Source: Cordylochernes scorpioides
Lineage: Eukaryota > Arthropoda > Arachnida > Pseudoscorpiones > Chernetidae
Assembly (NCBI GenBank): GCA_030710605.1
Contig: CP092870.1
Coordinates: forward strand, 49,817,061-49,881,060
DNA length: 64,000 nucleotides
Reading direction: 5' to 3'
Part shown: piece by piece, positions 20,671 through 30,869 of the stretch
How the letters are laid out: each line of letters starts with the position of its first letter
How positions within the stretch are numbered: the first letter of the stretch is position 1
Notes under the pieces: model-generated
Told to the model about the DNA's origin: nothing
Seen by the model: only the letters and a program-made list of their open reading frames with translations
Database searches by the model: none
Translations under genes and position numbers: made by a program

Positions 20671-22967
20671 GACAATTAAAACCACTTTATTGACTATTGG
20701 TCAATATTTCACTCCGAAGAGTTAAGAGGAAAGTGACTATTTACATTAGTGGGTGGAGCTCACACCGAGGGGACGCCTGGGTCCCGTCAGGAGTTTAGGG
20801 CCTTCCTGAAGTTGGCCAATCTTTGGCGAATATGGTTATCGCAGTGCTGGGCGCGCCAGATGACGATGTCAATGAAACCAGCAAAGATGATCTTCTGGCT
20901 AGGCGAGAGTTGCGCAATGAGAAGCGCCCTCTCGTTTCTGTGTAGGATTGCCTCGATGAGATCGTACGTGCTGAACCCTGAGTCGAGTAAAGGTTTTAAT
21001 TCAGTGTCTGAATTCAACTCATCAAATAGGTCCTCCATCAAGTCCTCGTGGTCTACATGTTCCTCCTCCATCGGGGTAGGCAGTGGAGGCGGAGGTGTCG
21101 CCATGGCCGGTTTAGTCTCTACTCCGTGGGGAACGGGTGGTGTTGGCCCGGCAGGCCGAGGCGCAGGCAGTGGGGGTGTTGGAGGCACTGCCGCCAGTCC
21201 TTTTTTCAATTCGGATTTGACCTGGTGTAAGATCTTATATACATTGGTATTGCCTGCGGGCTTCAGGCCAAGGATTTGTTCAATCAGACCGGCAAGAGCA
21301 TCGGTCTGCGGAGGTGTCAGTAGCCCGCGTTTTCTTTGGGCCTTGGTCCTCGATGAGAGGAGGTCCAAGACCTCCTCCCGCCCGAGACCAAGAGCGTCCG
21401 TCCCAGTAAAGGACACGGTGGGGCTTCTCTGGATGAACGCCACGAGGTCATCTCTCATGGATGTCCTGCTCGATGATGTGGAGGAAGCGGAGGACTCCTC
21501 GATGGCGGTCATTTCAATGTCCTGAGCGGGGGGTCCCGACTTCGTTGATTGGAGGCTCACGGAACCCCCAGGAGCCCGCAAGGACGGAGCAGGGGTCACA
21601 GGTGGAGGGGCAGGAGGCGCCATCTCCACAGGTACGGCTGGGGCGACTGGTGTAGATGGCCGAGGTGCTGCAGATGGGGTCACAGCCCGGGCCGCAGGAG
21701 AAGCGCTGGGGGTCTCCATGGCTGGACTGGGGGACGCCGGAGGTGGAGGATGGGCAGAAGGCTGCCGAGGCAGCCCAGGCGCGGTCACTGGTGGGACGCT
21801 GGTGGGAGAGATAGGTGTGGCCGGTCTAGGAGCGTTGGTTCGCCCTGCAAGCAGGGGGCAGTTGGCCCTGCGATGTCCTTGGCCGTGGCACCTGGAGCAC
21901 TTGATGCCCGAGGACAAATAAGCGGGCCATGCCTCGCCTTTAATAGGGATCTCAAGGCAGGTGGGGAGCCTCTCAGTTGTCATTCCCTCGCGGAGGACAA
22001 TGAATGCCTCGCGGCGGCCGTCGTTGTAGGTGTATGGGCCGGCCTTCATCAGTTTGGGCGCAATTGATGTTACGCGCCCATAAGGTTTTAGGGCGCTGAT
22101 GATGGCGGAGTCCTCCACGAAGAAGGGGAGGTTGCCCACAGTTATCCTTTCCGCTCTTTTGCGGAAAGGAAAGGCCCTGAGGAGTGTGCCCTCAACCTCG
22201 AGGCCCTCGTTTATGAGGCGCTCGGCCAGGCCTCTGTTCGCCAGTCCCAGGAGTTGGTGGCCGTTCACCTTGGAGACTTGGATGACTCCGGCGGTTCCTC
22301 CGAGCATCCTGTCCAGCGCCCTCAGGTAGTGGAAGGGCTGTAGCTCGGGGCCGTGCTCCAGGTACACACAGTGGTCCTCAGATGAGGATGCCTGCCGCGC
22401 CCGGGCCTCTGTGATGTGGGCCCTGGTTGTTCTTATTTCCTGTGCCCGGGGCACAGATCCTGCCGAAGATTGCGGTCGGCGACTGGTTCTTGCACCTCCG
22501 ATGTTGGAGGATGGTGCAGCCGCTGTAGGCGAGTTCGCAGATTCGCGGCGCCTCTTTTTGGTCCTCACGACGGTAAAGTCGTCGTCCGCTCCAGGGCCTT
22601 GATCTTCAGGGCAGTCCGCCCAGTTTCTCAGGGCACGGGCAGCGCCATTGGATGACGTAGCCGGCGGCGAGCCGGACGTGACGTCACCGCGCGCGACGGC
22701 CAGATTTACATTTCCGCCGTCAGCCGGCGGATTTACATATTCACGAGAATTAGATTTTTCTCTATAGATTTCTCTATGAAATTCGTTTTTGGCCGAATTT
22801 TCGCTACCGGTTGGAGGTAGGATGCTGGGCCTTCCAGGCTCTTGTCCAGCAGGTCCTGGGCTCCCCGGTGATGCCGAATTCGGCATGTTTATGAGTGATT
22901 CATCGCTCGCCAGAAGCGAAAAATGCGGAGCTCGTGCGACGCGTGGCCGCACGGTCTTTGTATTATG
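20671..22967 (-). mobile_element. Gag-only non-LTR-type retroelement inside the minisatellite
   Basis: The array unit stops at GGGAGATAT (20670) and resumes at AAGGAGGGAGATAT (about 22971), so that string may be the target duplication. The element ends, on the minus strand, with CAATAAAGTGGTTTTAATTG, i.e. a polyadenylation signal close to the end. It carries one ORF (20787-22886) and no reverse transcriptase. GC-rich, unlike its surroundings. Confidence 0.75.
20787..22886 (-). CDS. ORF1/Gag-like protein with CCHC zinc knuckle (699 aa)
   Basis: Retroelement nucleic-acid-binding ORF1 protein. I chose the ATG at 22884-22886 (MPNSASPGSPG) because the longer open frame runs back into minisatellite. 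Residues about 1-185 are low-complexity with a basic KKRRRES patch. About 186-327 form an RRM-like/ORF1 core (ERITVGNLPFFVEDSAI, DGRREAFIVLREG). A zinc knuckle CSRCHGQGHRRANC (CX2CX4HX4C) is at about 330-343. Then come a Pro/Ala-rich linker and a helical C-terminal region. This architecture resembles ORF1 of Tx1- and Jockey/I-type LINEs. The frame is uninterrupted, implying recent insertion. No endonuclease or RT follows before the 3' end. It could be a gag-only element (the HeT-A type of organisation) or a deletion copy. Confidence 0.85.
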   Translation of the reverse strand: MPNSASPGSPGPAGQEPGRPSILPPTGSENSAKNEFHREIYREKSNSREYVNPPADGGNVNLAVARGDVTSGSPPATSSNGAARALRNWADCPEDQGPGADDDFTVVRTKKRRRESANSPTAAAPSSNIGGARTSRRPQSSAGSVPRAQEIRTTRAHITEARARQASSSEDHCVYLEHGPELQPFHYLRALDRMLGGTAGVIQVSKVNGHQLLGLANRGLAERLINEGLEVEGTLLRAFPFRKRAERITVGNLPFFVEDSAIISALKPYGRVTSIAPKLMKAGPYTYNDGRREAFIVLREGMTTERLPTCLEIPIKGEAWPAYLSSGIKCSRCHGQGHRRANCPLLAGRTNAPRPATPISPTSVPPVTAPGLPRQPSAHPPPPASPSPAMETPSASPAARAVTPSAAPRPSTPVAPAVPVEMAPPAPPPVTPAPSLRAPGGSVSLQSTKSGPPAQDIEMTAIEESSASSTSSSRTSMRDDLVAFIQRSPTVSFTGTDALGLGREEVLDLLSSRTKAQRKRGLLTPPQTDALAGLIEQILGLKPAGNTNVYKILHQVKSELKKGLAAVPPTPPLPAPRPAGPTPPVPHGVETKPAMATPPPPLPTPMEEEHVDHEDLMEDLFDELNSDTELKPLLDSGFSTYDLIEAILHRNERALLIAQLSPSQKIIFAGFIDIVIWRAQHCDNHIRQRLANFRKALNS

Positions 22968-23353
22968 TATAAAGGAGGGAGATATGGAGAGACCATGTGG
23001 CCCACCCTCAGTAGAGGAAGACATTGAAGGAGGGAGATATGGAGAGACCATGTGGCCCACCCTCAGTAGAGAAAGACATTGAAGGAGGGAGATATGGAGA
23101 GACCATGTGGCCCACCCTCAGTAGAGGAAGATATTGAAGGAGGGAGATATGAAGAAACCAAGTGGCCTACCCTCATTAGAGGAAGACACTGAAGGAAGGA
23201 GATATGAAGAAACCAAGTGGCCTACCCTCAATAGAGGAAAACACTGAAGGAGGGAGATATGGAGAGACCATGTGGCCCACCCTCAATAGAGGAAGACACT
23301 GAAGGAGGGAGATATGGAGAGACCATGTGGCCCACCCTCAATAGAGGAAGACA
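22968..23353. repeat. 55-bp minisatellite, right block
   Basis: About seven more units, more diverged (GAAGAAACCAAGTGGCCTAC). Continuous with 18515-20670 before insertion. Confidence 0.95.
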
Positions 23354-23379
23354 TGCTTAAGGAATATTCATTACATATC

Positions 23380-23930
23380 CACATATCTACAGAAAGAGCC
23401 GGCCAACAGGAAACAACAACAATAGATTTATATAGGGAAATCCGAGAATCTTAAGGTGGACTTTACAGAGTAATTTGTTCTAGGAATTATAATTTTAAAA
23501 TAAAATAAAATTATATAATATATATGTTATATAAAAATATCATTTTATTTAAAAAATTATATTTCATAGATTCAAATACTCTTTCAAATCGACCGCCAGA
23601 GGTTACGCTTCCCTTATAAAAACTCATTGTTGTTGTTTCCCGATGGCCAGCTCAAAACCTTTTGTACATTATGTAAATAAGTTTTTAAAATTAGTTTTCC
23701 TTGTTCTACTCGCCTTAAGACAGGCAGTACTTTTATCAAATTATGTTTATATTAATAGGCAAAATTAAAGCAATAATGATCAGAACTATTTTTAGCATTA
23801 TTACCACGACTGCAAAACAATATCGTGAAATACTCATGGATACCAAAATCGAGCAACAGCTAATAATTCTGTATATTTAAAAATCAAGCATAAAATCTCA
23901 TTTTTATAACAGATATATATATATACAGCG
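23380..23930. mobile_element. Family E, two inverted units
   Basis: The minus-orientation part (GAGCCGGCCAACAGGAAACA) at 23395-23510 faces a plus-orientation copy at 23510-23930. Confidence 0.55.
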
Positions 23931-24019
23931 AGTAGAGCCTTTTTCTCTACATCAGGTATTGTCGACGCGGAGAGCCAAGTGGACGGATACAAAGCGCTAA
24001 TGTCCCTATTGTATGTTCC

Positions 24020-24340
24020 ACATAAATGTTAAGTATTAAAGGAAAACGTGTGTCCATTAGCTTTTATGACACAAGGCTTGTTATGTTCCTCTGTAAGAAG
24101 CCACCTGAGTGTCCGGGGGGGTGTTTCCATGGAGATGTCAGACAGTTTCCGGCGATTATCCGGATTGAAACAGTTGCGGCTTCCATCTCCGGAGGAAATT
24201 GGCCTTTAGCCCTCTCTCCCACTCGAGGTCGATCGACTCGGCTTCTCACCTCCGGCAGTCCTTTGGGCACATTCCTATATGTATTCTGTTTACCGCGCCT
24301 GTGCAGAACACACGTTTCGGTGATAACATTCCTGAAGAGC
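24020..24340. other. Unclassified repeat-like segment
   Basis: TTTACCGCGCCTGTGCAGAA...CGTCGAACTAAA recurs, inverted, at about 18425-18510. No domain seen. Confidence 0.35.
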
Positions 24341-24344
24341 GTCG

Positions 24345-24630
24345 AACTAAACCGGTGGTTCTCGACCGCTACGACCCGGGTTCAATTCCCACATTAGGCA
24401 CTTTTTTTCTGATTTGAAAATAAATGCTCCAATGGCCCCCGATTCTTGCAAAAGTCCACCCCCACCAGCGAGTGCTAGTAACCAAACTCTGGCATATTTG
24501 TAAGTGCAAAGTCGAACTGCTTTCCACATGTGTAGACATGTGGTGAACTTACAGTAAAAGCAGTCGCCTACTTCTACTCACCATGATTATCAGGACTGTA
24601 CCACGTGTACTAGGGATAAGAAAAAAATAG
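24345..24630 (+). mobile_element. SINE 1 copy
   Basis: CGACCGCTACGACCCGGGTT box B region through the ACATGTGTAGACATGTGGTG body and GTACCACGTGTACTAGGGAT tail; head truncated. Confidence 0.75.
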
Positions 24631-24799
24631 AAAAAGGATATAACGTTAGCAAGTTGTTGAATTATGACTGGAAGGAGGCTCAGTCGTAATTTTGTCCTCA
24701 AAATATGCAAATTATCCAAAAACGAACCATCCATATTGAACCAGTGCAGCAAACAACATTATAGAAGAAAGGACGTGGAGCGTTATAGAGGAAAGTCAA

Positions 24800-24905
24800 A
24801 AGATTTGGGCAAACATGTGGTGTGCTTACAGTAAAAGCAGTCGTCTTCTTCTATCCGCCATGATTATCAGGCCTGTACTACGTGTACTAGGGATAAGCAA
24901 AAAAA
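24800..24905 (+). mobile_element. SINE 1 tail fragment
   Basis: AACATGTGGTGTGCTTACAG to GTACTACGTGTACTAGGGAT. Confidence 0.65.
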
Positions 24906-25369
24906 TCGACAAACGATAACGACATTATAGAAGAAATGTCACCAAGCAACATACCAAGTCGAGGTGACGTCCGAGTTTCTAACGATGGAGGAATGGACGC
25001 CTACTTCCCCCAGAGATATAATAAAATTCAATTTCCTTCCCTCTCCATATATAAAATACCGTCCCATTTTGTGATGCGCCAGAAATGTATTTTGTGAGAA
25101 ATATTTCACCCGAAAAAATTTAACAACCTTCAAGCTTTATTATTTGCCGAGAGAAATGCAGATATATTGTGACGGGGAATGGATTATTTAATTTCGCGAG
25201 GAGGAATTTGACTGATATAATTCTGCTTTGTTTCTCCCTTTTCCCCTGACTTCTTATTTCTAACTTAGCTGTAAGTTTGTTTATACCTTTTATATTCTTT
25301 TATGCTACGTATAACTTAAGTATAGTAAAAAGAAATATGATATAATGTGTGAAAAACAATACAAAAAAT

Positions 25370-25665
25370 AAAAGGTCAGGTGTTGATATTAAAAATGACG
25401 AAGGCATATCCTGACCACAAGCACATGTGCTTTTTAGATGGCAGAGCGCTATCTAGTGGAACAGAAATCAACTAAACGTTGATTTAACCTGTTCCCTGAT
25501 ATTTGGCCAACCCAATTTCTTGTTAAATCAAGAAAAGCCATCCAAGAACGAGTTACGGGCTGTTGGCCCTCTTCAGCGTGGTGTAGACTGTACCTCTACG
25601 GCCAAATTTGGTCCTAGAGGCTTCCTGAAAAATCAAGAAATGGGTATTTAAGATGGCGCTCTGCC
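25370..25665 (-). mobile_element. Family B element, core nearly intact
   Basis: The minus-strand CTGAAGA, GGGC-CAACA-GCCC stem II, then GTAA where the family has GAAA: a single change in the catalytic box (25543-25585). Confidence 0.7.
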
Positions 25666-26340
25666 ATCTAGAAATTCTCATGTGAGCCTATTATATAGCA
25701 TATGCTTATACGGTCGCCGAGATGGTACATTGAGCTCAAGACAGAGATGGCTGGTGTCGTCTATTTCAGCACTCATATTGACTTTCACAAAGTTAAATAG
25801 AAGTGTAATATTAGTGAGAAATATTCCCGAGGTATAATTAGGGGAGAAAAAACGCCAACCTCGTTTTTCCCACATGGTTTATAAAGTGTTTGTTTTGCGA
25901 GCCTAAATTACACGTTGAGATTAATTAGTGTGTGGCAATTAAGATGCCCATTAAGATAACTGTCCCGCGTGGCCCACATGAAAAAGATTTGTTCGCATCT
26001 TAATTAATGGTGGAAATTGACAAATCATTTGGTGTTTCAATTCTAGTTAGTTTGTCGCACCTTACCCATGTTGTGTATTTACTTATATTGTATCTGCACT
26101 ATTTTGCAGTTATGCTTTTAGATAATAGACAATTAAAATAATTTTATTGACAACTTGACAAAGTGCACAGTGTGTACTATTAAAAAAAGATAATAATATA
26201 TATATGAATCATACTATGTACAATGAATATGGCGTCTCTGCCACCGCTGCAGAGTTTGGTAGATCACCAGCGGGTCTCCAGCGACACCACGTATTTCGGG
26301 ATCTACGAAGAATACGTAGATCGCGTATGCTTTTAGAAGA
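25666..26340. other. Mostly unrecognised
   Basis: 25700-25770 repeats the LINE tail (CGGTCGCCGAGATGGTACAT). The rest has no supported feature. Confidence 0.35.
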
Positions 26341-26500
26341 TAGCATAATTATATTATAAGATTATAAACTCAAAAGGAGTTTCTTCTATAAAAAAGGTCC
26401 CGTTGAAAAATAAATTTGTTCGAAAGCTATCGAAATAAACATGTTTTATAGAAGAAGCTCATTTTGAGTTTATAATCTTATAATAAAGGTAATCGAAAGT
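26340..26500. mobile_element. Element F fragment, hammerhead-like
   Basis: TTCGAAAGCTATCGAAATAA with inverted ends TATAAACTCAAAAGGAG and CTCATTTTGAGTTTATAATC. Same family as 51180-51290 and 51660-51780. Confidence 0.55.
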
Positions 26501-26560
26501 TGATGTCTACACACTATTTTGTATAGTTATTGATTTAAGACGAATAATCCTTTCAATAAT

Positions 26561-26712
26561 TATAATAACGAATAGATTCAAAAAGGATAAGTTTCTTTAT
26601 TTGAAAAATCAATTCGAGCTTTCAGGCGTAGAAGGGCAGCTTGCGCCCGAAAGCTCGAATTGATTTTTCAAATAAAGAAACTTATCCCTTTTGAATCTAT
26701 TCGTTATTATAG
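26561..26712 (+). mobile_element. Inverted pair of Penelope-tail-like hammerhead units
   Basis: Arms 26561-26622 and 26649-26712 are reverse complements. The right unit reads CGTAGA, a GGGC..GCGCCC hairpin, GAAA (26649-26652), then GCTCGAATTG and AAAGAAACTTATCCC, homologous to the Penelope-like tail at 39414-39490. Confidence 0.6.
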
Positions 26713-27034
26713 TTATTGATTGTAAGATATAAATACCGTTGTCAGTGTTAGTCCTTTAGCACGTTAAGTTAGTCTTGTACCTTATCTTGTATTGGCAATA
26801 AAATTTACCCACGTGTTAATGTTTGGAGAGACACAACAACACAACAGTGGGTTCAAAGTAAAATACGACCTTACGCACGTTTGTATAAACTATTCTCTAA
26901 TAAAACTCCGCCTTTGCCAGTCCCAAGCCCGGATGAAAAAGGAGGAGGGGAAGCAGAAACAAGCTCGCTAAAAAACCTGGGTTCAGCTGGCCCGGCTGAT
27001 AGTACCCTGGAAAGGCTCCTAATCCAGGGATACA

Positions 27035-27180
27035 GGCTGAGCAGCGTTTGTACTCCATGTTAGGAGCGGCTGCACATGGTGTCTGTTCCTCATGTCAAAG
27101 GCGGCCATTTATTTTGGAGCTAAGTCGGCCTGATACTGAGTAGTGCTCCCAGTCTTAATGACAAAGGCAGACTTCACCCA
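27035..27180 (+). mobile_element. Repeat K copy
   Basis: Same segment as 11715-11860. 26880-27034 (CCTGGAAAGGCTCCTAATCC) may be its upstream part. Confidence 0.45.
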
Positions 27181-27590
27181 GTGTGGAGATAAGGAAGAAG
27201 ATTGTCTGATAAAATATCAGAATCAACACCTAAATATTCCAATTATATAGACAATGTCCCCTTTTGGCTAGTCTTGAATTGCTTTCCTTCCGATGTTTTT
27301 TGATTGCTCTCAAACAAATAACATTTTTGAGAAATTTTAAGTGAAATAACTGGAGACCCCTTTTTTTGGTATTTTATCACTATTTTATTGTTTACTAGTG
27401 GCTCAGAGATATAATCTGGTTTTCATATGAATGAAATATACAAGTATAGTGTTACCTGGAACAACTCTCTGGTATTGACAGAATTGATGGACTCTCCTTT
27501 TTAAATTATATCTCGCCTATAGTTCATTCTCAAATGATAAAGCACAATTTGGATTATAGATACAAAAAAAAAAGACCAAATCCAAATAAA
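27181..27590. other. No recognised element
   Basis: AT-rich, nothing supported. Confidence 0.3.
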
Positions 27591-28240
27591 TAAATAGTGT
27601 GTGACGCTTCGGTAACAGCGTTGTTACCATCATCAGACAAAAGAATGAATCATTGATGTCTATTAAAAAATGATAAAGCACAATTTGGATTATAGAATAT
27701 AGCTACAAGAAAATAAGACCTAATACAGATAAATTATGAAAATTCAAAACTATTTTAAACGCGTAAGATTCTTTTTGAAATTAAACAATTTCTACTGCCC
27801 TTACTGCGATGCAAAAATTAATCTTACGCGTTTAAAATAGCTTCGAATTTTCATAACAGATGGCGCGCTAGTGCATCGTATTATACAGATAAATAAATAG
27901 TGTGTGACGCTTTGGTAACAGCGTTGTTACCTTCATCAGACAAAAGAATGAATCATTGTATTATAGATTATAGCTACAAGGTAATAAGACCTAATCCAAA
28001 TAAATAAATAGTGTGTGACGTTTCGGTAACAGCGTTGTTACCATCATCAGACAAAAGAATGAATCATTGAAGTCTATTATAAATAATGAAGCACAAATTG
28101 TATTATAGATTATAGCTACAAGAAAATAAGAATTAATCCAGATACACATTAATAGTGTTTGAGGTTTGGGAAACAGCGTTGTTACCGACACGTAACACAC
28201 TATTACTTTATTTGGATTTGGTCTTATTTTCTTGTATCTA
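27590..28240 (-). mobile_element. Family L hammerhead elements, four tandem units
   Basis: Repeats of AATAAATAGTGTGTGACG...GGTAACAGCGTTGTTACC...CAGACAAAAGAATGAATCAT at about 27590, 27890, 28005 and 28130. The second unit boundary holds a MITE C copy (27725-27885). Only the third unit keeps a fully canonical ribozyme core. Confidence 0.75.
28010..28058 (-). ncRNA. Hammerhead ribozyme motif, family L (canonical)
   Basis: On the minus strand: CTGATGA (28044-28050), 7-bp stem II GGTAACA/TGTTACC with ACGC loop (28025-28042), GAAA (28021-28024), then CGTC (28017-28020) with predicted cleavage after C at 28017. Stem I starts ACA/TGT. Sister units have GAAG (27600s), AAAG (27900s) or decayed cores. 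Confidence 0.75.
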
Positions 28241-28559
28241 GTTAATTCTCAAGTAATCAATATACAAGATGCGTTGATTAATTTCCAGGGTTTTTTCGTA
28301 TTTAAAAAAATAATAATAATTAAAAAAAAAACGAATTGAATATTTTTAAAAATATGCCACTCCTGCCTCAATACATCTGTGCCATCTTTTTTTCCCCCTA
28401 ATTCTCGAAGTAGGAGATAAAAGCATCTTTTGAAAGACTGCTCAAGGTTGCCTTCGATTCAGCTTGTAACGGCATGCCTACAGGATATTCTTGTATAGTA
28501 AATTATCAGTGAGCACATCACTGATCTGTGGAGTTGACTTATTGTAATATATACTCTGA

Positions 28560-29068
28560 AAAAGGCATCTCCTTATCGTGCAACTGAAAGTTGCTGATGG
28601 CTTGCGCTATCTATCGGAATAAATATCATATTCTCGTTGATTTTTAATTATTCCAGAATTGGCCAATTGCCCATTCTTGATTAATCAAGAAAAGCTAACC
28701 ACGGACGCGTTTATGGCTGTTGGCCCTCATCAGCGTGGTGCAAGCTGTACCTCAACGACCAAAAAACTGGTCATTCAAGGCATCCTGAAAAATCATGAAA
28801 CGGGTAGTTAAGGCTAGAATTGCCGTTTCATGATTTTTCAGGATGCCTTGAATGACCAGTTTTTTGGTCGTTGAGGTACAGCTTGCACCACGCTGATGAG
28901 GGCCAACAGCCCGAAACGCGTCCGTGGTTAGCTTTTCTTGGTTAATCAAGAATGGGCAATTGGCCAATTCTGGAATAATTAAAAATCAACGAGAATAGTT
29001 GATATTTATTCCGATAGATGGCGCAAGCCATCAGCAACTTTCAGTTGCACGATAAGAAGATGCCTTTT
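28560..29068. mobile_element. About 510-bp palindrome of two family-B-type units
   Basis: Arms 28560-28803 and 28823-29068 are near-perfect reverse complements around a 19-nt centre. Each carries a hammerhead: intact on the right arm, GAAA changed to ATAAA on the left (28703-28740, minus). Confidence 0.88.
28887..28928 (+). ncRNA. Hammerhead ribozyme motif, family B (canonical, best in window)
   Basis: Stem I ACCACG (28887-28892) pairs with CGTGGT (28923-28928), 6 bp. CTGATGA is at 28893-28899, stem II GGGC/GCCC with CAACA loop at 28900-28912, and GAAA at 28913-28916. CGCG then U28921 and C28922, so A-CGCG-U is self-complementary and cleavage is predicted after C28922. The loopless stem III implies a dimer or circular/tandem template for activity, as known for minimal type-I hammerheads of Penelope-like elements and retrozymes. 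Confidence 0.82.
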
Positions 29069-29199
29069 TTTCATAATTATACACCTTATCCCAGTACAAT
29101 ATCACATTTGTACTATTTTTCACAATATGTAAATCGACATGTAAACTTATGTCGGGAGTTGCTAAAGGAAATAAAGACTTTTAATCTTCCAGATACTTA

Positions 29200-29640
29200 T
29201 TGCTACTTAACGTCAAATAACAAACACGAGGACGTTACACAGCTTGTATCATATCAACTTTGTCAAATTTCCTTCCTTTTAACTCTTCAATTTCAATTTA
29301 GGATAGAAGATAAAGAGTCATTGGGAGCTAAGTCTGGGGAATAGGATGGATGAGATCTGTTTGGTTGAATGCTTTGCCAAGAACTGCTAAACAATATGGG
29401 CTGTGTGTGGTCGCGCCTTATCGAAGAAAAAGATCAAAATGGCTATCTTCTCATGCCTCTCAATGTAACACGTCAAAGATTCGCAAAGATTACTCTGATT
29501 CGTTGGCCAATGAGAACTTAGTCAACCAATTCCACAGTTCAATAGACAAGCTGACACCAGATCATCTTCTATTGGGTTGCCCTCTGACTAACCAAATTGC
29601 TTACTTTGACATAATGCCATCTTTCTGTATATACTCAATC
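29200..29640 (-). pseudogene. Tc1/mariner transposase remnant
   Basis: The minus strand translates, with frameshifts and stops, to FFDKARPHTAHIV then (after a stop) FLAKHSTKQIS and a YSPDLAPND-like stretch split by a frame change (about 29309-29345). These are the second and third catalytic-Asp regions of mariner transposases (HDNARPH and YSPDLAPSD). The Asp of DKARPH is encoded at 29420-29422. The N-terminal helix-turn-helix region is not recognised. Clearly dead. Confidence 0.75.
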
Positions 29641-29769
29641 TTATGAAAACTTTGTCAAGTTTAGAGCTATTTGTACACAGATTTATAAATCACTACTAAT
29701 TCATCGTGTAAATAATTAAAGATATATATGTAAATAATTCTAATATAGCACAATTTTATTATTATTTTT

Positions 29770-30480
29770 TTTTATATCAATTCAAAACGCTATGTCCCCC
29801 TAGGGACACTTGCGCTAAATGTACATACAAATATAACAAAGAAAATATTCAACATGGAAACATACACAGAAAGTAACTTAGAAAGATTCATAAATATTAT
29901 TTACAAATAGAGATATTCTTTGAATTTTATTTACAGTTAGATCATTAAATTTAAAATATATACATATAAACACACATATACACGCATACACCTATATATT
30001 GTTTACAGCCATATAATATGTTCAATATTTCCTTGAGATCGTTACATCAAAGACCATTTTTCTTAATGAAATCCAAAATATATTTACAAAGGAAATTAAA
30101 TTTTATATATGTGTCCTTACTTGAAATTAAATCACTAGGGTCTTAAGCTATTAAATCGTTGTTGACTCTGTAATCTTGAAAGACAGGGCACTCCAGCAAG
30201 CGATGTATTGAAGTTTGTTCCCCCAATCCACAGAAACATGCCGTATCTTGCACAGCCTGAATTTTCTTAAGAAAAAAACCTGAAATTTCCATGATCTGTG
30301 ATAAATTGTGAATTATAATAGTTTGGTCGAAAATATTTCGGAATTTCATAAGGAAAGAAACTTTGAAATGTTTGATTAGTATTATTTTTCAGTAAATTAA
30401 TCCTTGATATAATGAAATCTTTGAGTATACCTAGAATATACAAATCATAAAATTGTTTATCTTCTGTTAATAAATTATTC
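29770..30480 (-). pseudogene. LINE 3' end with C-terminal zinc finger
   Basis: The minus-strand frame at 30143-30349 holds ACFCGLGEQTSIHRLLECPV followed by FQDYR: the C-x-C...H...C finger that ends many LINE ORF2 proteins. Toward 29780 it runs into a 3' end with AGCGCAAGTGTCCCTAGGGG, analogous to the tails at 5570 and 51160. 5'-truncated. Confidence 0.65.
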
Positions 30481-30830
30481 AACTCATATAACCTATAATT
30501 CTAGATTCCATATAATGAGTGATCAAAGGAATATTGGCTAAGGTGTGAACACAGTTATAACTGGTTGTTTTATATGTTTGGGTACACCACAATAGTGTGA
30601 TAGACTTCTGTAATAATAAAATGAAATAAAAAATAAGACAAGCTGAGAATAGCGTTTTAATGTTGGATAAAATAGCTAAGAGACACATGCAGGTTTTGGT
30701 GTAATAACAGTTCATATACTGAAGCCTACATAATAATTTGATTTATTCCCCACACAATATCTCTTTCCTTCAATTCCTAAAATACTCAAATATTTTCAAT
30801 AATTCAATTCCGTGTAAAAATTATTTAGAA
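30481..30830. other. Unrecognised, possibly more of the same LINE
   Basis: No confident domain; a minus frame at 30479-30715 has no recognised motif. Confidence 0.3.
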
Positions 30831-30869
30831 ATAGATTTCCGTAACATTTATTGCATCAATTAACACAAA

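Noticed and set aside
20749-22655. Several plus-strand frames (up to 258 codons) over 20.7-22.7 kb
   Set aside because: Opposite-strand shadows of the GC-rich Gag-like ORF; no domains.
22887-23060. N-terminal 58 residues of the longest Gag frame
   Set aside because: Encoded partly by minisatellite (GGPHGLSISPSF is the satellite translated); read-through only.
24300-24360. CTGAAGAGCGTCGAAC as a hammerhead
   Set aside because: No stem II between the boxes and GAAC for GAAA.
29018-29646. Plus-strand frames of about 100 codons
   Set aside because: Antisense of the mariner relic and of the palindrome arm.
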